A stretch of DNA of 64,000 nt from Haemaphysalis longicornis (GCA_013339765.2 CM023454.1:65167878-65231877), one strand, 5' to 3'; shown: positions 1 to 12,989, counted from the first letter of the stretch. Numbers and translations are program-made. The notes: a model not told the origin generated them from the letters alone.

Positions 1-3000
1 TTAAATAGCAGCACCTGTTGTTCAATAAAGGATTTAGTCATTCATTATTCCCTCCATTGTGTTATTGACCTTCCCCTTCTTCTATACCCATCTCTTGGTA
101 TCCTCTCTATTACCCTAATTGATCAGTGGTCGCCGGTTCGTCCCATCAGATGGCCAGCACAAGTCGATTTCTTTTTCATCATTTGAGGTAAAATATCGAC
201 TGGAATTTCTTCTCTGATACAGGCAGCTAGTTTCCATTCCCTAAATATTAATACTAGTTTTATTTGTTTCGTGCACGTTGAGCCGATCTAAGTTTCCTTT
301 GCAGTTATTTAGTCGTGCCCCAAGTTTCAGCTCGGCATGTTGTTAACCAGTAGCATGCACTGCTGGTAGATTTTATACTTTTGAGCGACTGATGTGCCTT
401 GCCTTCAATTTGTTAGAGTGGGTGCGTAGTGCTCCATGGCCTATGCATGTTGTGCGCCGGATTTCTCTCTCATTATAGTTTGAATAAATTGTGCAGCTGA
501 AATTATAAATATGCCTCGTCTGTATCCCCTTCATGAAACAAGGCATGCGCTAAAAAAGCTTGAAATATCACAGGGCGATTGAGCCAACAGTGCAACACCT
601 TGAAGTTCTACAAAAATGCATAGGAGGCGGGAATAACACATGCAACTGTTCTGATGGCGCAAATAAATATACCGACAAAATTGCTGAAACTCAGAAATGC
701 CAACGTAAAAAACGTCATCTACGACCTGACAGATCGACTTCTTAAGGGTATACTTTCAAATATTAAGGGGTAAGGTCAAGACATCCGGACCCCCGTTTGG
801 ATCGCTCAATGACTGGTATAATGTGGCTTCGCAGAAGCATCTGAGGAAAGACACAAGCAGCATTGACACTAGCCCAATGACTGCAAACGCCATGGAAAGC
901 CTTTGGCTTCCGCGGTACCAGCCACTGATCGGTATATCAGGTGAAAGATTGTTTGGGTGCCAAGCAAACGGTGACTGGAAGCAACGTCACACAGAAAGCG
1001 CGTCAGAGAGCGAGATTTATCCGAGCCATAAAAGTCTGCTGACAAGCAAGCGTGTCTGCCCTGTTTCAACACGTCGGACGGAGGTAAACAGGCAACCATG
1101 ACAAAAGGTAGTTACCAAACTGGTTACGCCTCTGCTTCGCTAAATAAGGTCTGTGTAAACTCAACAGCAGGGTATTTGAAACACGTGGGAGGTGTTTTCA
1201 CGTTCTTTAGGGATGGACATTTGGGTTCCCTAACAAAACGCTGGCCACTGTAAAGTAAACCTGGATGTACCGAACTTCTATGTAACAAATTCGTGGATTT
1301 AAGAAAGTTTTTCGATTCCCCATTGCCAGCCGCATTGAAACCTACGTGTTTGCGACATCTACGTAACAGAGCCATTGCTAGAGTTAACCTTGATGTAACG
1401 AAATTACTACGCTGATGGGCCCATTTTATTTGCAGTTTTTTTAAAGTCAGCTGGAGAAACAGAATAATCTAGCAGACTTTGCCCGCAAACAAACCTACGA
1501 TGCGTTTTCAGTGTCAATGTGGTTTCGCCTAGGTTTAGGGCTGGCTATTGGCATGTAGTTGCGCGTCTGCACTGCATCTGGGGTGTCGGTTCGTCGGTAA
1601 TAAGGCATGCTAGCAGAAAACAAAACTTTTGGTATTTTGAAGACAAGCACGCCATTTTAAACTCTGTTTCGGCAGGAGGAAAAGAAAAACGTCGCCTCCC
1701 GGTAGACTATGCCACCTATTGACCTGTCAACAATTTTTAGTGCGGTAAAGGGTATCAAAATCGCGAAAAGGCTCCTTTTTACATACGTTTGGGTCTGGAA
1801 ACGGGTCATGGCTCAAAAAGTTTCAAAACGCAACGCTGCTACCTAAAGTACGCATGTGAAAACGGGGTAAGTGACTCTGCTTCTTTGGAGTGCCGTGTAG
1901 TGACTACTTTCGTGGGAAGGCAGCAGGCGAAAATCAAGCCGTTTGTAACTGTAAAATAATTCCTTTAAAGTAGAGTGCACTATCGCTGATGTCAAGTATT
2001 TTGGTATTGTTCGTGCTTCATTCACAAGAACCTGCACTAGAATTCTGAATTTTACGAAAAATTGCGATTTTTTATGAAGTTCGTTGTACCCAGGTTGAAC
2101 ATAACTACCAGTGTTCGTACCATTCTGCTCTTTATTTTTCTTCATGGCGTTGGTGCCAGACGTGTCGTTGTATGGGGTGTCTGTGTTTTAGCATTTCACG
2201 CTACGTTGTACTGCTTTCTTTTCCTGTGGCTTGTGTTTTGGTGTCGGTGACATGTTTGAAGCCCACACGCCTGTGAAATAACGCCCTTTTTGTACTCCTA
2301 CGGAAAATGTTTGAGCTTGAGCTCTTCCACGCTTAAACTAGCGATGTCGTTTATAACGGTTCAAAGTTATTATGTTTAGCATTGCAAATATTGCAAAGAT
2401 GTAAACGATTGCGCACTTTGTTTCTATTTGTGTGATGCCAATTGCAGCTCTCTTCTGCCGGCAGCTCTCAAGCGTCGTGAAACCGCCTCCCACCTTCTAC
2501 CCAATATCTTAGTATTATTTCAAGTGTGCTTTTCAGATCTTGCGAGAGCGGCAGCGGACATCGCGACTGTCCACCTCGCATCCCGAAGACATGCTTCGTA
2601 CTTTCCTGCCATGCTCGTGTAGCTCGGCAACAAAGTCAAGCGTCGTGAAGGTGCTGTATTAGCTGGCCCCGCGCCCCGACAGCCTAGGCGTCTACCGAGG
2701 GCTGGCGCTGTGGTTCATTAGCGCGTGTTATGCTCTTAGAAGAGTAGGAAAGGACAGCAAATAATACGGAAGTGCAGAAAACGGTGCCGCAATAAAACCT
2801 AGAACCGCGTTGGGGGGAGTCAGAGGTCGTGCCGCAAGACGGGGCGCGCGCCAGCGAGCGATTAGGGCAATTTCTCGCCGCCCGATTTTGTTGTCGAGCT
2901 TCAAGAGTACAGCACGCTTAAACAACGGTGCCTTAGGTAGGGGGGATGGTGATTTCACTTTGTAAGGCACCAACCTCAATTTCTGCTATTATGTGAAACG

Positions 3001-4207
3001 GTTTTCTGTCAAATGCATTTCTCTTTTTTGCAGTCTTAAAATGAGACAATGAAAAGTAAATGGCATTTTTTCAGCGCATTACGTTTGAGAGCGAGTGTTA
3101 AGCTGAACGTTTATGTTGAATATTTACACAGGCGGTTGTGTTATGAGGGTTCTAGGTATTACTGTTGTTAGTAATAACCTCGAGTTTAATACTGCAGTGA
3201 ATGTTGCAGTTACGTTTGCAAGCGCTACCACGTAAGGGTGCTCCCCGGGGCGAGAAGGGGGATGCAGCAAAGCGAACATCTCTCATATGTTGGAAATTCG
3301 AAGAATACTGCTGTTGAACGACGCCTTTCTTTAGGGCTGATCGGTGCATGTTTGCTATAAAAGCTTACATACACTTGATTTTTTTCTGTTTTGGAAGCAT
3401 CTCAAGCTGCGAAACAGCAGGAATGTATTCTTTTCTACTGACTTCTTTTTATGTGTTTTTCTTTCATGTGTAAGTTTTTAGTGAAGAAATATATTTTATG
3501 TTCTTGCAATTGTTAACCACGTGTCTCGTGGTAAATAAATGTTTGATGTGTAACCCAAGAATAAGAAAAGAGTGTTGGGGTGTTGTCGTGCTTCCTTTAA
3601 GGACGCAACGTGATTTCTTTTGTGAGTATTCCTTTATTGTGCCCTGTCCCGTACTGCAATTGCTATAAATATGTTCATCGAGACTCCAAGCAATTTTCAC
3701 GCGGATTAATCTTAGCCAGTGAAGTATGCCTCTTAAAATTATTCTCTATAAAACTATGTGATGTAGCCTTCCTAAAAATAACTTTGGCTTGATGCCAGAA
3801 ATTGAACTCATAATGAAATTTCTCCTAAATCCTTGTTGACTATTGGTACCAATATTTTTCAAATGTTCCCCTAAAAACATTAAAAACGACTCCACTTCAT
3901 ATCAATGAAAATATAGTTCAGAAATTTGTTTAAAACATGCCGTTATTCATTTGTTCAGAGCCTCCTCTGCGAATCGCTTGCGGTGTGATTTTTGTTTTTT
4001 CATACCATTGCCCGAAATTTATTCAATGCGTTCTTTAAAATATTTTATTGCTTGCAATACATGTTTTTCTGTATAGTGGCATGTAAAAACCAAAAATCAG
4101 GCGGCAAAAAACTCATAAGATAGACATTGGAAATTTTATTTGGACATAAAGCCAAAAACGTGCATGAAAATAGCATCGCGTCCAGGAATAGGCATTAATA
4201 AAGCAAC
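1..4207. other. Unassigned AT-rich region
   Basis: I see no recognisable gene or element here. The open frames are short (under about 105 codons), lack family motifs and sit on both strands at the density expected by chance in AT-rich DNA. The segment around 2.4-2.95 kb is locally more GC-rich than its surroundings but gives no coherent frame. Undetected old repeats or single exons cannot be excluded by eye. Confidence 0.5.
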
Positions 4208-4233
4208 ATGCTTTGCCAAGCTTGGCAAAGCAT
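4208..4233. repeat. Perfect 26-bp palindrome
   Basis: The 26 bases read identically on both strands, centred on AAGCTT, with each arm containing the block TTTGCCAA. Within the next 110 bases the TTGGC/GCCAA words recur, including a looser inverted pair near 4281-4308. It could form a cruciform, be the centre of a small foldback element, or be a dyad bound by a TTGGC(N)GCCAA-type (NF1-like) protein. No function is demonstrated. The palindrome itself is read directly from the sequence. Confidence 0.9.
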
Positions 4234-4555
4234 TTAGAGCTTGGCCAATTGTTGGATTTTCCCCTTACTTAAACACCTGCAATATTGGCAGCACAGGTAT
4301 TGCCAAACTCGAACTTATTGGCCACTAGTGATTTGCCATGCCTGGTCTTGGTGGTTTTTCTGCTTGGGAACCCCCTGTTTTATTTTAAGGGGCCCTGAAC
4401 GCCATTTGGAGCACACTAATGAGCAAGCGCTATCACTAGATACGGTGGTCAACCTTCTTTGTGCTAAGTATACTAAGTTTAATCCAAGCGGAATGCTAAC
4501 ACTTTCGTTGCAATATTTGTTTCCCGAGTGCCCATCCATTCTTGCGTGTTACTGA

Positions 4556-4700
4556 CCTCCGCCATCTTGCGGCATGCACGTCATAGACTCGCCCACGTGC
4601 GTCACGAAGCAGTCATCTTGCCATTGGACGACTTTACTGGCTTTTCTGGCGAAGAGAAACATTGTCTGCGGAGCCTGGGCGGGCCGCGGCGGAGCCTGTG
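4556..4700 (-). promoter_or_regulatory. CpG-rich promoter-like patch with YY1-type start
   Basis: Read on the minus strand, this CpG-rich patch has a CCAAT box (4623-4627), a CACGTG E-box (4594-4599), a CRE-like TGACGTGCA (4575-4583) and then CAAGATGGCGG (about 4558-4569), which matches the YY1 initiator consensus. The ATG in that last motif opens Met-Ala-Glu and is followed at once by GAG|GTCAGT, a plausible splice donor. This is the arrangement of TATA-less housekeeping promoters with a very short first coding exon. No downstream exon was found in the window, and the patch could equally be part of a repeat. Confidence 0.25.
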
Positions 4701-7700
4701 GTTAATTACCACTTCCTGCAGCACGCCAAACGCTATCGTGTTCATCTACATTTATCTTGTTTCCTCTGTTATGACGCTTCGGTATGTGCAGCATTGGCTA
4801 GGCCGACACGAAGACGACACTGTCACACGACCGCATTGTCACATGACGCCGCCGGCGACACGAACCCGTTGCCCGATAGAAAATGCAAGGGGTGTGACTG
4901 GTTCAATGGTCAAAGAAACCAAAAATACCAATCGGCCGAACGGTCGTTTCGAATCGATCGTGAAGCGGAAACTGCCTCAGACACCCTTCATGCCGTAATG
5001 AACGCGACTCAATTCCGTTACTGCGTAAAGTGTAATAAACCAAGCATGGTCCATGAAGTTTTTACAACTCAACACAATCGCCTGAGCGATCTGTATTTCG
5101 GCTCACGACGCTTGGGTCATTCCCTTTGGTGACAATTGTTTGCAAGGGTTGCAAACTGCATATTCGTGCGTGCCGAGCAACGCTTGTACAAAACATAAGC
5201 TCAGTGAAGAGGTGGATAGGAGTTACAGAAGGTTAATTAGGTAAGAATGAATGAATGTCTAGCATTGTTTTAGCCTAAAGCATAAACCAAAAGCACGGAG
5301 AGCACTATTCCTGCCGGGAGCAATAGCACTCGCATTCGCAAGTGCTGTTTCTGGAGATCATGGATGATGTAGGCTTCTAGACCCTTGCTGCCCTACTCCT
5401 ATTCAAGAAATGTGCATTTAACTGGCCAGGAATACTTGAAATTAAGCAGTAAACATTGATGTGACATAAAGTGTGGGTCTCGATCTTGTACGCAGGTTAT
5501 TACATTGCAAGAGCCCAGTGTGTCTTTCCGCAGCGGGATAAAGCCTCGCGATCAATCAACCAACCTCACTGGTTGAATTCTCGGCAGAGAGAAATACGGT
5601 TTATGCTTGCGTGGTTGCTTAGGTCGCATGGTTTGCGTATGGTACTCAGAATTCAAAACAGACTTTTTGGTGGAGCTGTGGAACCATAATATCAAATGTG
5701 AATGCACCGTATAAGCCATTCACACGACTGGTTCATTTTAAACTGGTGCTTTCTATTGAAAAAAGGTCATTGCACTTTCAGGGGAATAAAGACTGATTTG
5801 TGTATTTTGAGAAATTGGTATGTCTTTATAAAGAGTAAACAAAGTTTCCTTCCTTTCACTTAAACAAAAAAACATGTTGGCTTCGGGGGGACATGCATTG
5901 ATTATGGGCGTCAGTCGAAACCAAGCCATCCCCATATCCCATTGGCAGCACTGAGCACGTAAAAGATTAACGGAAATCCTGTATAGAATGAAAAAGGCCT
6001 CCAAGGCCATCAAGTGGAAAAGTGAAGGTAGAATATTTGTTTTAACCAATCAAACGCAGGGTTCTACAAAAGGGAAGGCGCTCGCCCAATGCCACCAGTA
6101 TTTCTCCAAGACTAGTCATATTATTGGTTACGGTTTACTTCTGTAACACGTAACGCCAGGGTCCTGTATAAGTTTCCCGTAAAAGGTTTGCGAAAGGGGG
6201 GGCACGGCACCGGATGATGACGAAGTGAACTTTGAATGCACGACGCACCTTAAATAAAGTCTCGTACCATGCTCTCCGTCGGTTGCTTCTATGTTAGAGT
6301 AACAAATGTCTAGAACCAATTGTAATAACGGAATGAGACATTACTATTTCCGGTGTATGCGCATGCATTGCGTAACCATAGAAACGACAAAGTTCAACAT
6401 TGGAGCATTGGAGCGGCCAAATTAGCAATATAAAAAGTGAGGTTCCACACCAACGCATGTACATACGTGCTCACTGTAACAAATATTGAGGCGGTTCTTA
6501 AAACTTTCACTCACATGATTTAGACTCCCATGGCCAACACTAGTCTTCTCCATGCATGCACGGTAATTTTCTTTTCATGCAATAATCAGGCGGGGTGTTC
6601 AAGGGCAACCGTCCAACCCTAATACTTTCTTCGGGTTTTCCATTCATGACCGGAGTGCTAGATTCAAACACAAAATTTAAAACACAGCCCAAGCGGAACG
6701 CATAAATTCCGACGACCCCGTCACAAACTTGATGCGGCAGCACAGAAAATCGCAGCAGCAGACGACGCCGGCAACCCGATGTTCTTGGAGACGTACCCGA
6801 GAAGGGATGCGTCATAAGCAGTCGCGTTTGGGTGGAGTGAGGAGGTGGGTGAACCGAGGGAGAATCACGGCGCAGGCAGATATGGTATGTTATTTATAAT
6901 TTCTCTTATACTCATCGCTTTACAAAATTTTTGAAGGAGATGAATACTAGTACATTGATGTTTTTGAAAACTGTAACACCCATGTACCAGCAAAATTTAT
7001 TTCACCACCCCGTTAAGTAGGTATTTTTTAACTTATTTTGAAAGGGTATTTCGTTTTGGGATTCCTTCAAGTTTTGCAGAACAATATTGTGAGAAATTGG
7101 ATCTCTCTTCATCATTTGAAATCGTACGAGCAGCATTTGTCTTAAAAAAGTGTATGCATTTTCACTTTAAAGATTAAGTGCTCTTGCTAAGTATATTCGT
7201 AAGTTATTTAATGGAAGTGCTTTTTTGTAAATGCGATAGGTTGCCCTACGGCAAAACAGGTATTTTTGAAAATACAACATTGCACCAGTTGCACGCAGAA
7301 AGCCAAAAAAGACCAGTCGTAGGGTCTCCATATCCAACGCATAAGATCGGGCGTCTCCCACGATGGAGCCTTATGCCTCGGAGGTGTTAAACTCTGGCGT
7401 TTCTAAGACCTGAACAACGCCACAACAGGTGTTTAACATCAGCTTTTGGCGCAGAGTCACACAGAAGAGGCACGTGTCCGTAAACAGGGCGTGGTATTGT
7501 GCAGACCAAGCGTGAGTGACAGCTTGGGAAAACGCCACACCCAATCGAAGCCCCTACATCAAGACCTCCTGTCAGCGAGCGAGCCTAATGGAGACGTCCG
7601 TTCCACACGGTGGAAGTAAACCACCAGTGGTGAGCCGGAGGTTCCCTTTTTCCACCGACAGCTCTTCTAAAATAGATACTCGAAGATGTGGTAGTAGCCA

Positions 7701-8990
7701 TGGGAATGTCTCTTTTGATGCAGTAGCGATCTGCAGCAGTGTGGGAAGCAGGCGAATGCACAAGACAATGACAGGGCATTGGTAGGTGTCCAGAATCGCA
7801 TATATGCATGCAGCAGGCTGTATACAGCGCAACCCGACGTAAATCCCGAATCGCTGCCCTTACGTCGGTGAAAAGTTTCAGCTACAGCCCACTAGTCACT
7901 GTCGATGCAAGCTCGTGCAGACTACCGCAAATGGCAGTAACTTTTCGTATGGACTTCCAGTCATTCAGAAATACTGTGGACAGATGTAAGCTTGGTTAAA
8001 TTTTTGCTTTTGCAAGATAACCACACCAAAACTAGAAAGCACTGATGGAAATTAGAATAACATTTCACCACCAATCGCAGCAAAAAATGGGTCTAATAAA
8101 TAACGTTTCCACAGCTTGCATAACCGACTTCATGTGCAAAACAACTTCAGTGAAGAAATATATGCTGAACAAAGCAACTTCAGGTGCGAAGTAAGAAAAC
8201 TTGATAAGAATACGTAATGATATTGGCAAGAAGAACCGCCTTTGGCAGAGATAACACGTCTTAAAAACTTGGTAAAAAAGTCTTGAATTATCAACGCATC
8301 GAGTTGTGTTTGTTACACAGCATTCACATTCAAACAACCGAGTGGGGTTGTTTGCTATACACGGCGAGAAATTATTGAAAGATTCAACAGTCAAATGGTC
8401 CACATAAACCCGCAACTCCACATCTTGTCATTCTGCTGGTCCTATTGCCTACCGCTGTGCTGGCCTGCCATCTGCCGTCCTGCTGGTGATTTAAAATATA
8501 CAATGTTATGTGCTCGACATGGCCTTTAGACACGGCTACAGAGCAAAGTTATCTAATTTTGAGAAGCGAGTTATTTTTATTATCTTTATACATTACTTGC
8601 GTTCCACATCACCCAGCTGCTTGCGCATCCTCTAGCGTCTTAGTTGCCTGACCTCGAAAACACTTTTGAGATAGTTGTTGAACAAGGCTAGAAAAAGTCA
8701 CGAACATAAGAAAGCGCGATCATTTGGCACACAATATATAATAAATAGCCAAATTGCTTTTATTGTATGCCTTTTTAACTCAAAACTATCAATTGCTTCA
8801 TTGATGAAGTTACTTCAAAGCAAAACGCAATGCAGCAAAGCAACAAACCTTTAAAGAGGCTGCAGCAAAGTTAAATGTACAATTGGTAACAAAACAACAA
8901 AAAGGATACATGAATCATACAGCATATGACATAACCACAAAAGTACTTTGCCTCTTTAATGGACGTCTCGTAATACGGAAAAAAATTACG
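4701..8990. other. Unassigned region
   Basis: Two overlapping plus-strand frames of 156 codons (4528-4998 and 4662-5132) lie in the CpG-rich stretch, but they overlap in different frames, show no motif and are probably by-products of high GC content. Minus-strand frames at 5753-6049, 6540-6815 and 8065-8421 (98, 91 and 118 codons) also show no domain I recognise. I see no element ends, tandem arrays or RNA genes here. Confidence 0.45.
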
Positions 8991-8999
8991 CCCACCTCC

Positions 9000-9480
9000 C
9001 CTCGCGCGAACCCTGGTGTGATTCGACGCTGAAGGGGGTACCATTGTGCGTTTCCGTTGGGTCGATTACTTGAATTGCGTGAGCAATCGTCGGATTCTGC
9101 GAGAGAGAGAGAGAGCAGTCGCAGCGCGGACGACCGTCGACTGAGACACAGGCCGGTGCCCGGCACTCTGGCAGCACAGCGTGCTGCCGAGTGCAGCGCG
9201 CCCGAAGGAGAGGAGACCGCGGAGAGAGAGGGCGCTGCACATGCGCACAGCGCGCTTGCGCCGCGCGCAGTTGTTGGGAGAGAGTGTTCGCTATCGGCGC
9301 TATCGGAGAGAGGAGAGGAGGCGAGCGGAGGAGTGACGCAGCTGTGCGGACGCGGACGAAAACGACGCAGGAAGAACACTGCCGCAGGAAAGAGATGCTC
9401 CCCTTAGCGTCGCAACCAATATAGTTTGGATGGGCCCACGGCTAGTGAAGAGACGCTCCCATATAGCGCGGACGCGGGTA
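9000..9480. other. GC/CpG-rich island with GA-rich tract
   Basis: The segment stands out from AT-rich surroundings by very high CpG and GAGA content. A (GA)n run lies at 9101-9116 and blocks such as GGAGAGAGAGGGCG recur. Open frames on both strands (plus 9057-9407, minus 8915-9379) are explained by the lack of stop codons in such composition. It abuts the presumed 3' LTR of the Mag-type element at 9492, so it may be flanking CpG-rich DNA or a neighbouring repeat. I cannot identify a gene. Confidence 0.5.
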
Positions 9481-9491
9481 GCTGGGCCGAA

Positions 9492-9710
9492 TGTTGGCGT
9501 GAAGCCTGCGACGAATGAACCAACACCGTGGTGTTGATGAACACCAAAAAGCGCCGTTTATTGCACACCAATGCGTTTATACAGACAGTGGGCGCCGCCT
9601 CACAATTACTCCAAACATCACGTGCTGTCTTCTACATCCCCATTCCGGAGCTTTAAAACCGGTGCTACAAAGCAGCACCACCAAGAAACAATTGTTCTAG
9701 CAGTCTCACA
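9492..9710 (-). repeat. Putative 3' LTR of the Mag-type element
   Basis: The segment begins TGTGAGACTG on the minus strand immediately after the purine-rich GGAGAGTGGATTTG and ends in CCAACA, giving TG...CA termini. An AATAAA polyadenylation signal lies on the minus strand close to the distal end (about 9555-9565). The pol stop codon (9706-9708) falls within the first bases. The borders are inferred, because the second LTR that would confirm them was not found in the window. Confidence 0.4.
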
Positions 9711-10400
9711 AATCCACTCTCCGAGATGGCACCAGGTGCCGACCGTATTGTGTGTAACGGTGGCCTGGCGATCGTGCAGCAGGAGCAGCCGCTGGAGTGT
9801 CCGAAGTGTTACCGGTTGCTGCCAGCTGCGGCCCGGGAGACAGCACTTGGATGGCAGATGTCGGGGCCGCAGGTTTCGTGCTTTCCATGTCAGCTGAGGG
9901 GGCTGACAAAACATTGCTGCAGTGGACAAGATGTCTGCAGTTTCGCACTACTACACCACTGGGCATCTGGAAGATGTACGAGCGGAGTCTCAAAGCTGGG
10001 CTTAGAACACTCGCCCTTGACCTCGTCCCGCGCACCCATACTTCCTCTACATCGTCGAGAGGATAAAGGTCATGCAGGGCGTGTGTTATTGCCGTCTTTC
10101 AGTTGTCTTTATCATCTCTGGGCGGCATCTCGTCATTGAATTCTTTTACTCGGAGCCAATACGGAACAACGCTTTGAGGGTAGCTGGTATGCAACTTCGC
10201 TGAGATCGTCCTATGAGCAGTTGAGCTGGGCTGTAGCCATACACACCGGGAGTGTTGCGGTATTCTAGGACAGCCAGAAAGGCGTCTGTGGCCTTCAGGA
10301 GCAACTCCTTGATTTTTCGAACCATGCGCTCTGCGTCTCCGTTTGACTGCGGGTAGCCTGAACTGCTTGTGACATGTGTGAAACAGTGCGGCTGCCCAAA
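9706..10400 (-). pseudogene. Mag-type pol C-terminal tail (integrase C-terminus)
   Basis: This is the last part of pol on the minus strand. The final frame (10035 to 9706) has the Ser/Pro/Ala-rich linker typical after the integrase core and ends with RYGRHLVPSRRVDL just before TGA, matching the usual terminal signature of Mag-like Pol proteins. Between about 10.05 and 10.40 kb the reading is broken by frameshifts, so the integrase glutamate region cannot be read in a single frame. It is non-functional. Confidence 0.6.
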
Positions 10401-10403
10401 GTA

Positions 10404-11318
10404 CTAAAAAGCTCTACAGGAAAACTGTGGCCTATTGTCGCGAACGACAGTCACCGGGATACCGTGCCAGGAAAAACGTGCTCTTATTGCAGAAATAACG
10501 GCGTCCGCACAAGTGGACCGGAGTGTGATGACCTCTAGGTACCGGGAACGGTAGCCCACAACCAGAAGGAACTTCTGATCAGCAAAACGAAACAAGTCTA
10601 TGGCCACCCTCTCCCATGGAGCTTAGGGTGTCTCGGTCGGAATCATGGGCTCACAGCGTTGAACGCGTGTAGAAGCGCATTCTGGGCCGTAGTCTGCGGA
10701 TGCTTTAACCTGGCAATTCAGATCAGGCCACCACAAAGAGTCTCGGGCCACCGCCAAGCATCGATTGACGCCTTCATGACCATCATGCAGCAGGTCCACT
10801 TTGTCTCTGCGTAGTGCGGTGGGCACAACTAGACGTCCACCCATGAGTAGCAGGTGCTCGCATCTGAAGTCCCCATGGTGCTCCAAGCAACGCGTCATGC
10901 TGAGTGGCAGCCACTCTCGTCGATTCCACCCATTCATGCAGTATGCAATCAGCATTGAGCACTCGCCGTCTGAAGTTTGGTGGGTCCTGAAGTTTTTAAA
11001 ACGTACGGCCAGGGTTGAAGAAAGGGCTGCCGCGACAAGAGATAGAAAAATGTCTGGCCTGTCCACTTTGCACGTAGAAGAGCTTTGAGTATCCCTAGAG
11101 AGGGTGCCCGCAATAGCCAGCAACTTCCATGGAACACTCGTGATGGCGACATGACACCGCATGAGCCTTATGCAAAATCTCTGGATGCGAGGGGGCAAGA
11201 CGTATAGATCGGCGTAGCCAAGCAACCTGATTAGTGGCTGATGGTTGGTTTCAACGACAAAGTTGGTTCCGCACCGGAATTCCCCAAACCTCTCGATGGC
11301 ACAAGAAACAACAAGCAC
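10404..11318 (-). pseudogene. Mag-type RNase H and integrase, broken
   Basis: The frame 11318-10623 carries an RNase H C-terminal part (motif VVETNHQPLIRLL, in the position of the usual TDHxPL) followed by the integrase zinc-binding domain, where HDGHEG supplies the two histidines and PECAST the second cysteine pair position. The frame 10607-10404 holds the catalytic core with both aspartates, in AIDLF and VVRDNRPQF. The third acidic residue lies in the frameshifted segment downstream. A further RNase H/RT fragment occupies 11704-11357. Stops and frameshifts separate these pieces. Confidence 0.75.
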
Positions 11319-11688
11319 TTCTTACACAAGCTGACTGTACTTCTGCTCAGCGGTAGTCAGTGCTCTCGGCGCGAACGATACAGCCCGTCGCTCTCCCATC
11401 TGATGCTCCTGCAAGAGAACCGCGAATATCCCGAACGAACTGGCATCTGCGACACAAGGGTGTATAGCTCCCGATTGTAGCTAGCCATACAAGCATTAGA
11501 TGCCACCATTCTCTTTAATGTTAGAAAGTGGTTGCCTGCGCTTGGTCCCAGGTCCAAACCGCATTCTTGTTCTAAAGGTGCCGAATCGCTGTAGTGATGG
11601 CAGACAGGTTCTGGAAAAAACATTTCGATGTGGTTCAGCATGCTCAGGAAGCGACGGACGTTTTGCGTATCTCTCTGCTGGTTTATGT

Positions 11689-12550
11689 TCACAATAGCAG
11701 ACACCTTGTCGGTTCAGCGGAGATGCCACTTGCGCTTACCCCTACATAAAGAAACTTGACCGACGATACCCCGAAGGAGCATTTTGAGGCATTCAGCGTA
11801 ATGCCTGCTTGTTCTAACTTGCGAAAGACTGCTTGGAGTCGGCGGTCGTGTTCGGAATGGTACCTGCGGAATATGAGAATATCACCTATCATGTTGACAC
11901 ATCCTTCCAGAACTTCTTGAATCCGAGACAGTTGGCGCTGAAATACTTCGTGAGTGAAAGTGATGCCAAAAAGAAGGCGGCGGTAGCAGTAGCGTCCATA
12001 CGGTGTTATGAAGGTAGTCAGTTCCTCACAGCTTTCAGATAGCCTTACTTGAAACTGATTTTGTGTCAAGATTTCAGAAGACTGCAGCATTTCTAGAGGC
12101 CACAGTACCTGGTCTACTGTGGCCATAAGGTGTCTCTCCTAAAGAACTACTTGGTTCAACTTTGTAAGGTCGACGCAACTTCTATATACTGTATTCGCTT
12201 TATGTAGCAGAAAAAAACCAGCCCCCCACTTCGTCGCCACAGGTTCTCGCTGGATGACCCCATCCCTTTCGATCGCGTCTAATTTCGCCTTGACTACTCC
12301 TTCGAGGGGAATAGGGATGGGCTGGGAACGATGAGAGAAAAATGAACCATTCCAGGCTTGATGTGGATGTCGTATTCTTTAGGCATCTCGCCAATTCTTG
12401 AGAACAGCGAAGTTGCGGCCTTGTCTGTCGTTGGGGGACTGCTCGGATCTTCCGCGTCTTCCACGATGTGAACAAACTGGTCTACTCGAAGGTCCACTAT
12501 CAGCGAGTACCCAAGCAGATGAGATGCAATGCCTGCTACGACGTACATTT
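11689..12550 (-). pseudogene. Mag-type reverse transcriptase, inactivated
   Basis: The frame 12126-11689 holds RT palm motifs: PYGRYCYRRLLFGI followed by FQRQLSRI, then VNMIGDILIF at the active-site position (about 11881-11892). The catalytic pair usually reads DD after a hydrophobic residue. Here it reads G-D, so the first aspartate is gone and the enzyme would be dead. The segment 12550-12150 in other frames carries the protease/RT linker and the RT N-terminal part, including a DIHIKPGM block and a WGHP..T.W-like block. The RT identity is clear from motif order. The exact borders are not. Confidence 0.75.
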
Positions 12551-12824
12551 TTTGAATACGTTTTTTTTATCCACGACAGGGTAGCAGGAAACGTCCCGAA
12601 CAGGTTTAAGCAGCAGCGACCCGGACCCATCAACTATTCATTCCTTGGGTTTGTGTAAGTCTACTGGTAACCCCGCCAAGCTCGGAGGCACGAAAAAAAC
12701 GTCCGTTCTAGTATCCATCTTTTTTTGAAAGGGGGCGTCATTGACCTGAACGACGGCGTGCCGACATTCTGTTTGCAATGCATTCACGGCGCAGGTAGAT
12801 TTCGTTTTAGCGGCTATTCTAGTG

Positions 12825-12866
12825 GCAAACCGGCGCGAAGTGTCCGTTCTTGCGGCAGTAGTGGCA
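12825..12866 (-). other. Gag CCHC zinc knuckle (Mag-type element)
   Basis: Translating the minus strand gives CHYCRKNGHFAPVC, an exact C-X2-C-X4-H-X4-C retroviral-type zinc knuckle that binds nucleic acid in Gag. It lies about 630 bases downstream of the last capsid-like codon, further than usual in Mag-like Gag. The gap is filled by the GC-rich repeat block at 12.99-13.40 kb. The motif itself is intact although the surrounding frame is not. Confidence 0.8.
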
Positions 12867-12989
12867 TGTGGCCCACCGTGCTAGGAATTGAGAACGCAGA
12901 TGAGGGGCGTGGCCACAAAACATTCCCTCGCACTTCCCCGAGGGGGAGAGTGTGTAAGTGCGAATGCACGGTTGTGGATTGCGTGATTA

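Noticed and set aside
4528..5132. Two overlapping 156-codon plus-strand ORFs
   Set aside because: They overlap in different frames in a CpG-rich patch and neither shows motifs, so neither can be supported as a gene.
9057..9407. 116-codon plus-strand ORF, with an overlapping 154-codon minus-strand ORF
   Set aside because: Both strands are open because the DNA is GC- and GA-rich. The products are low-complexity Arg/Glu/Ser/Ala sequences without a domain.
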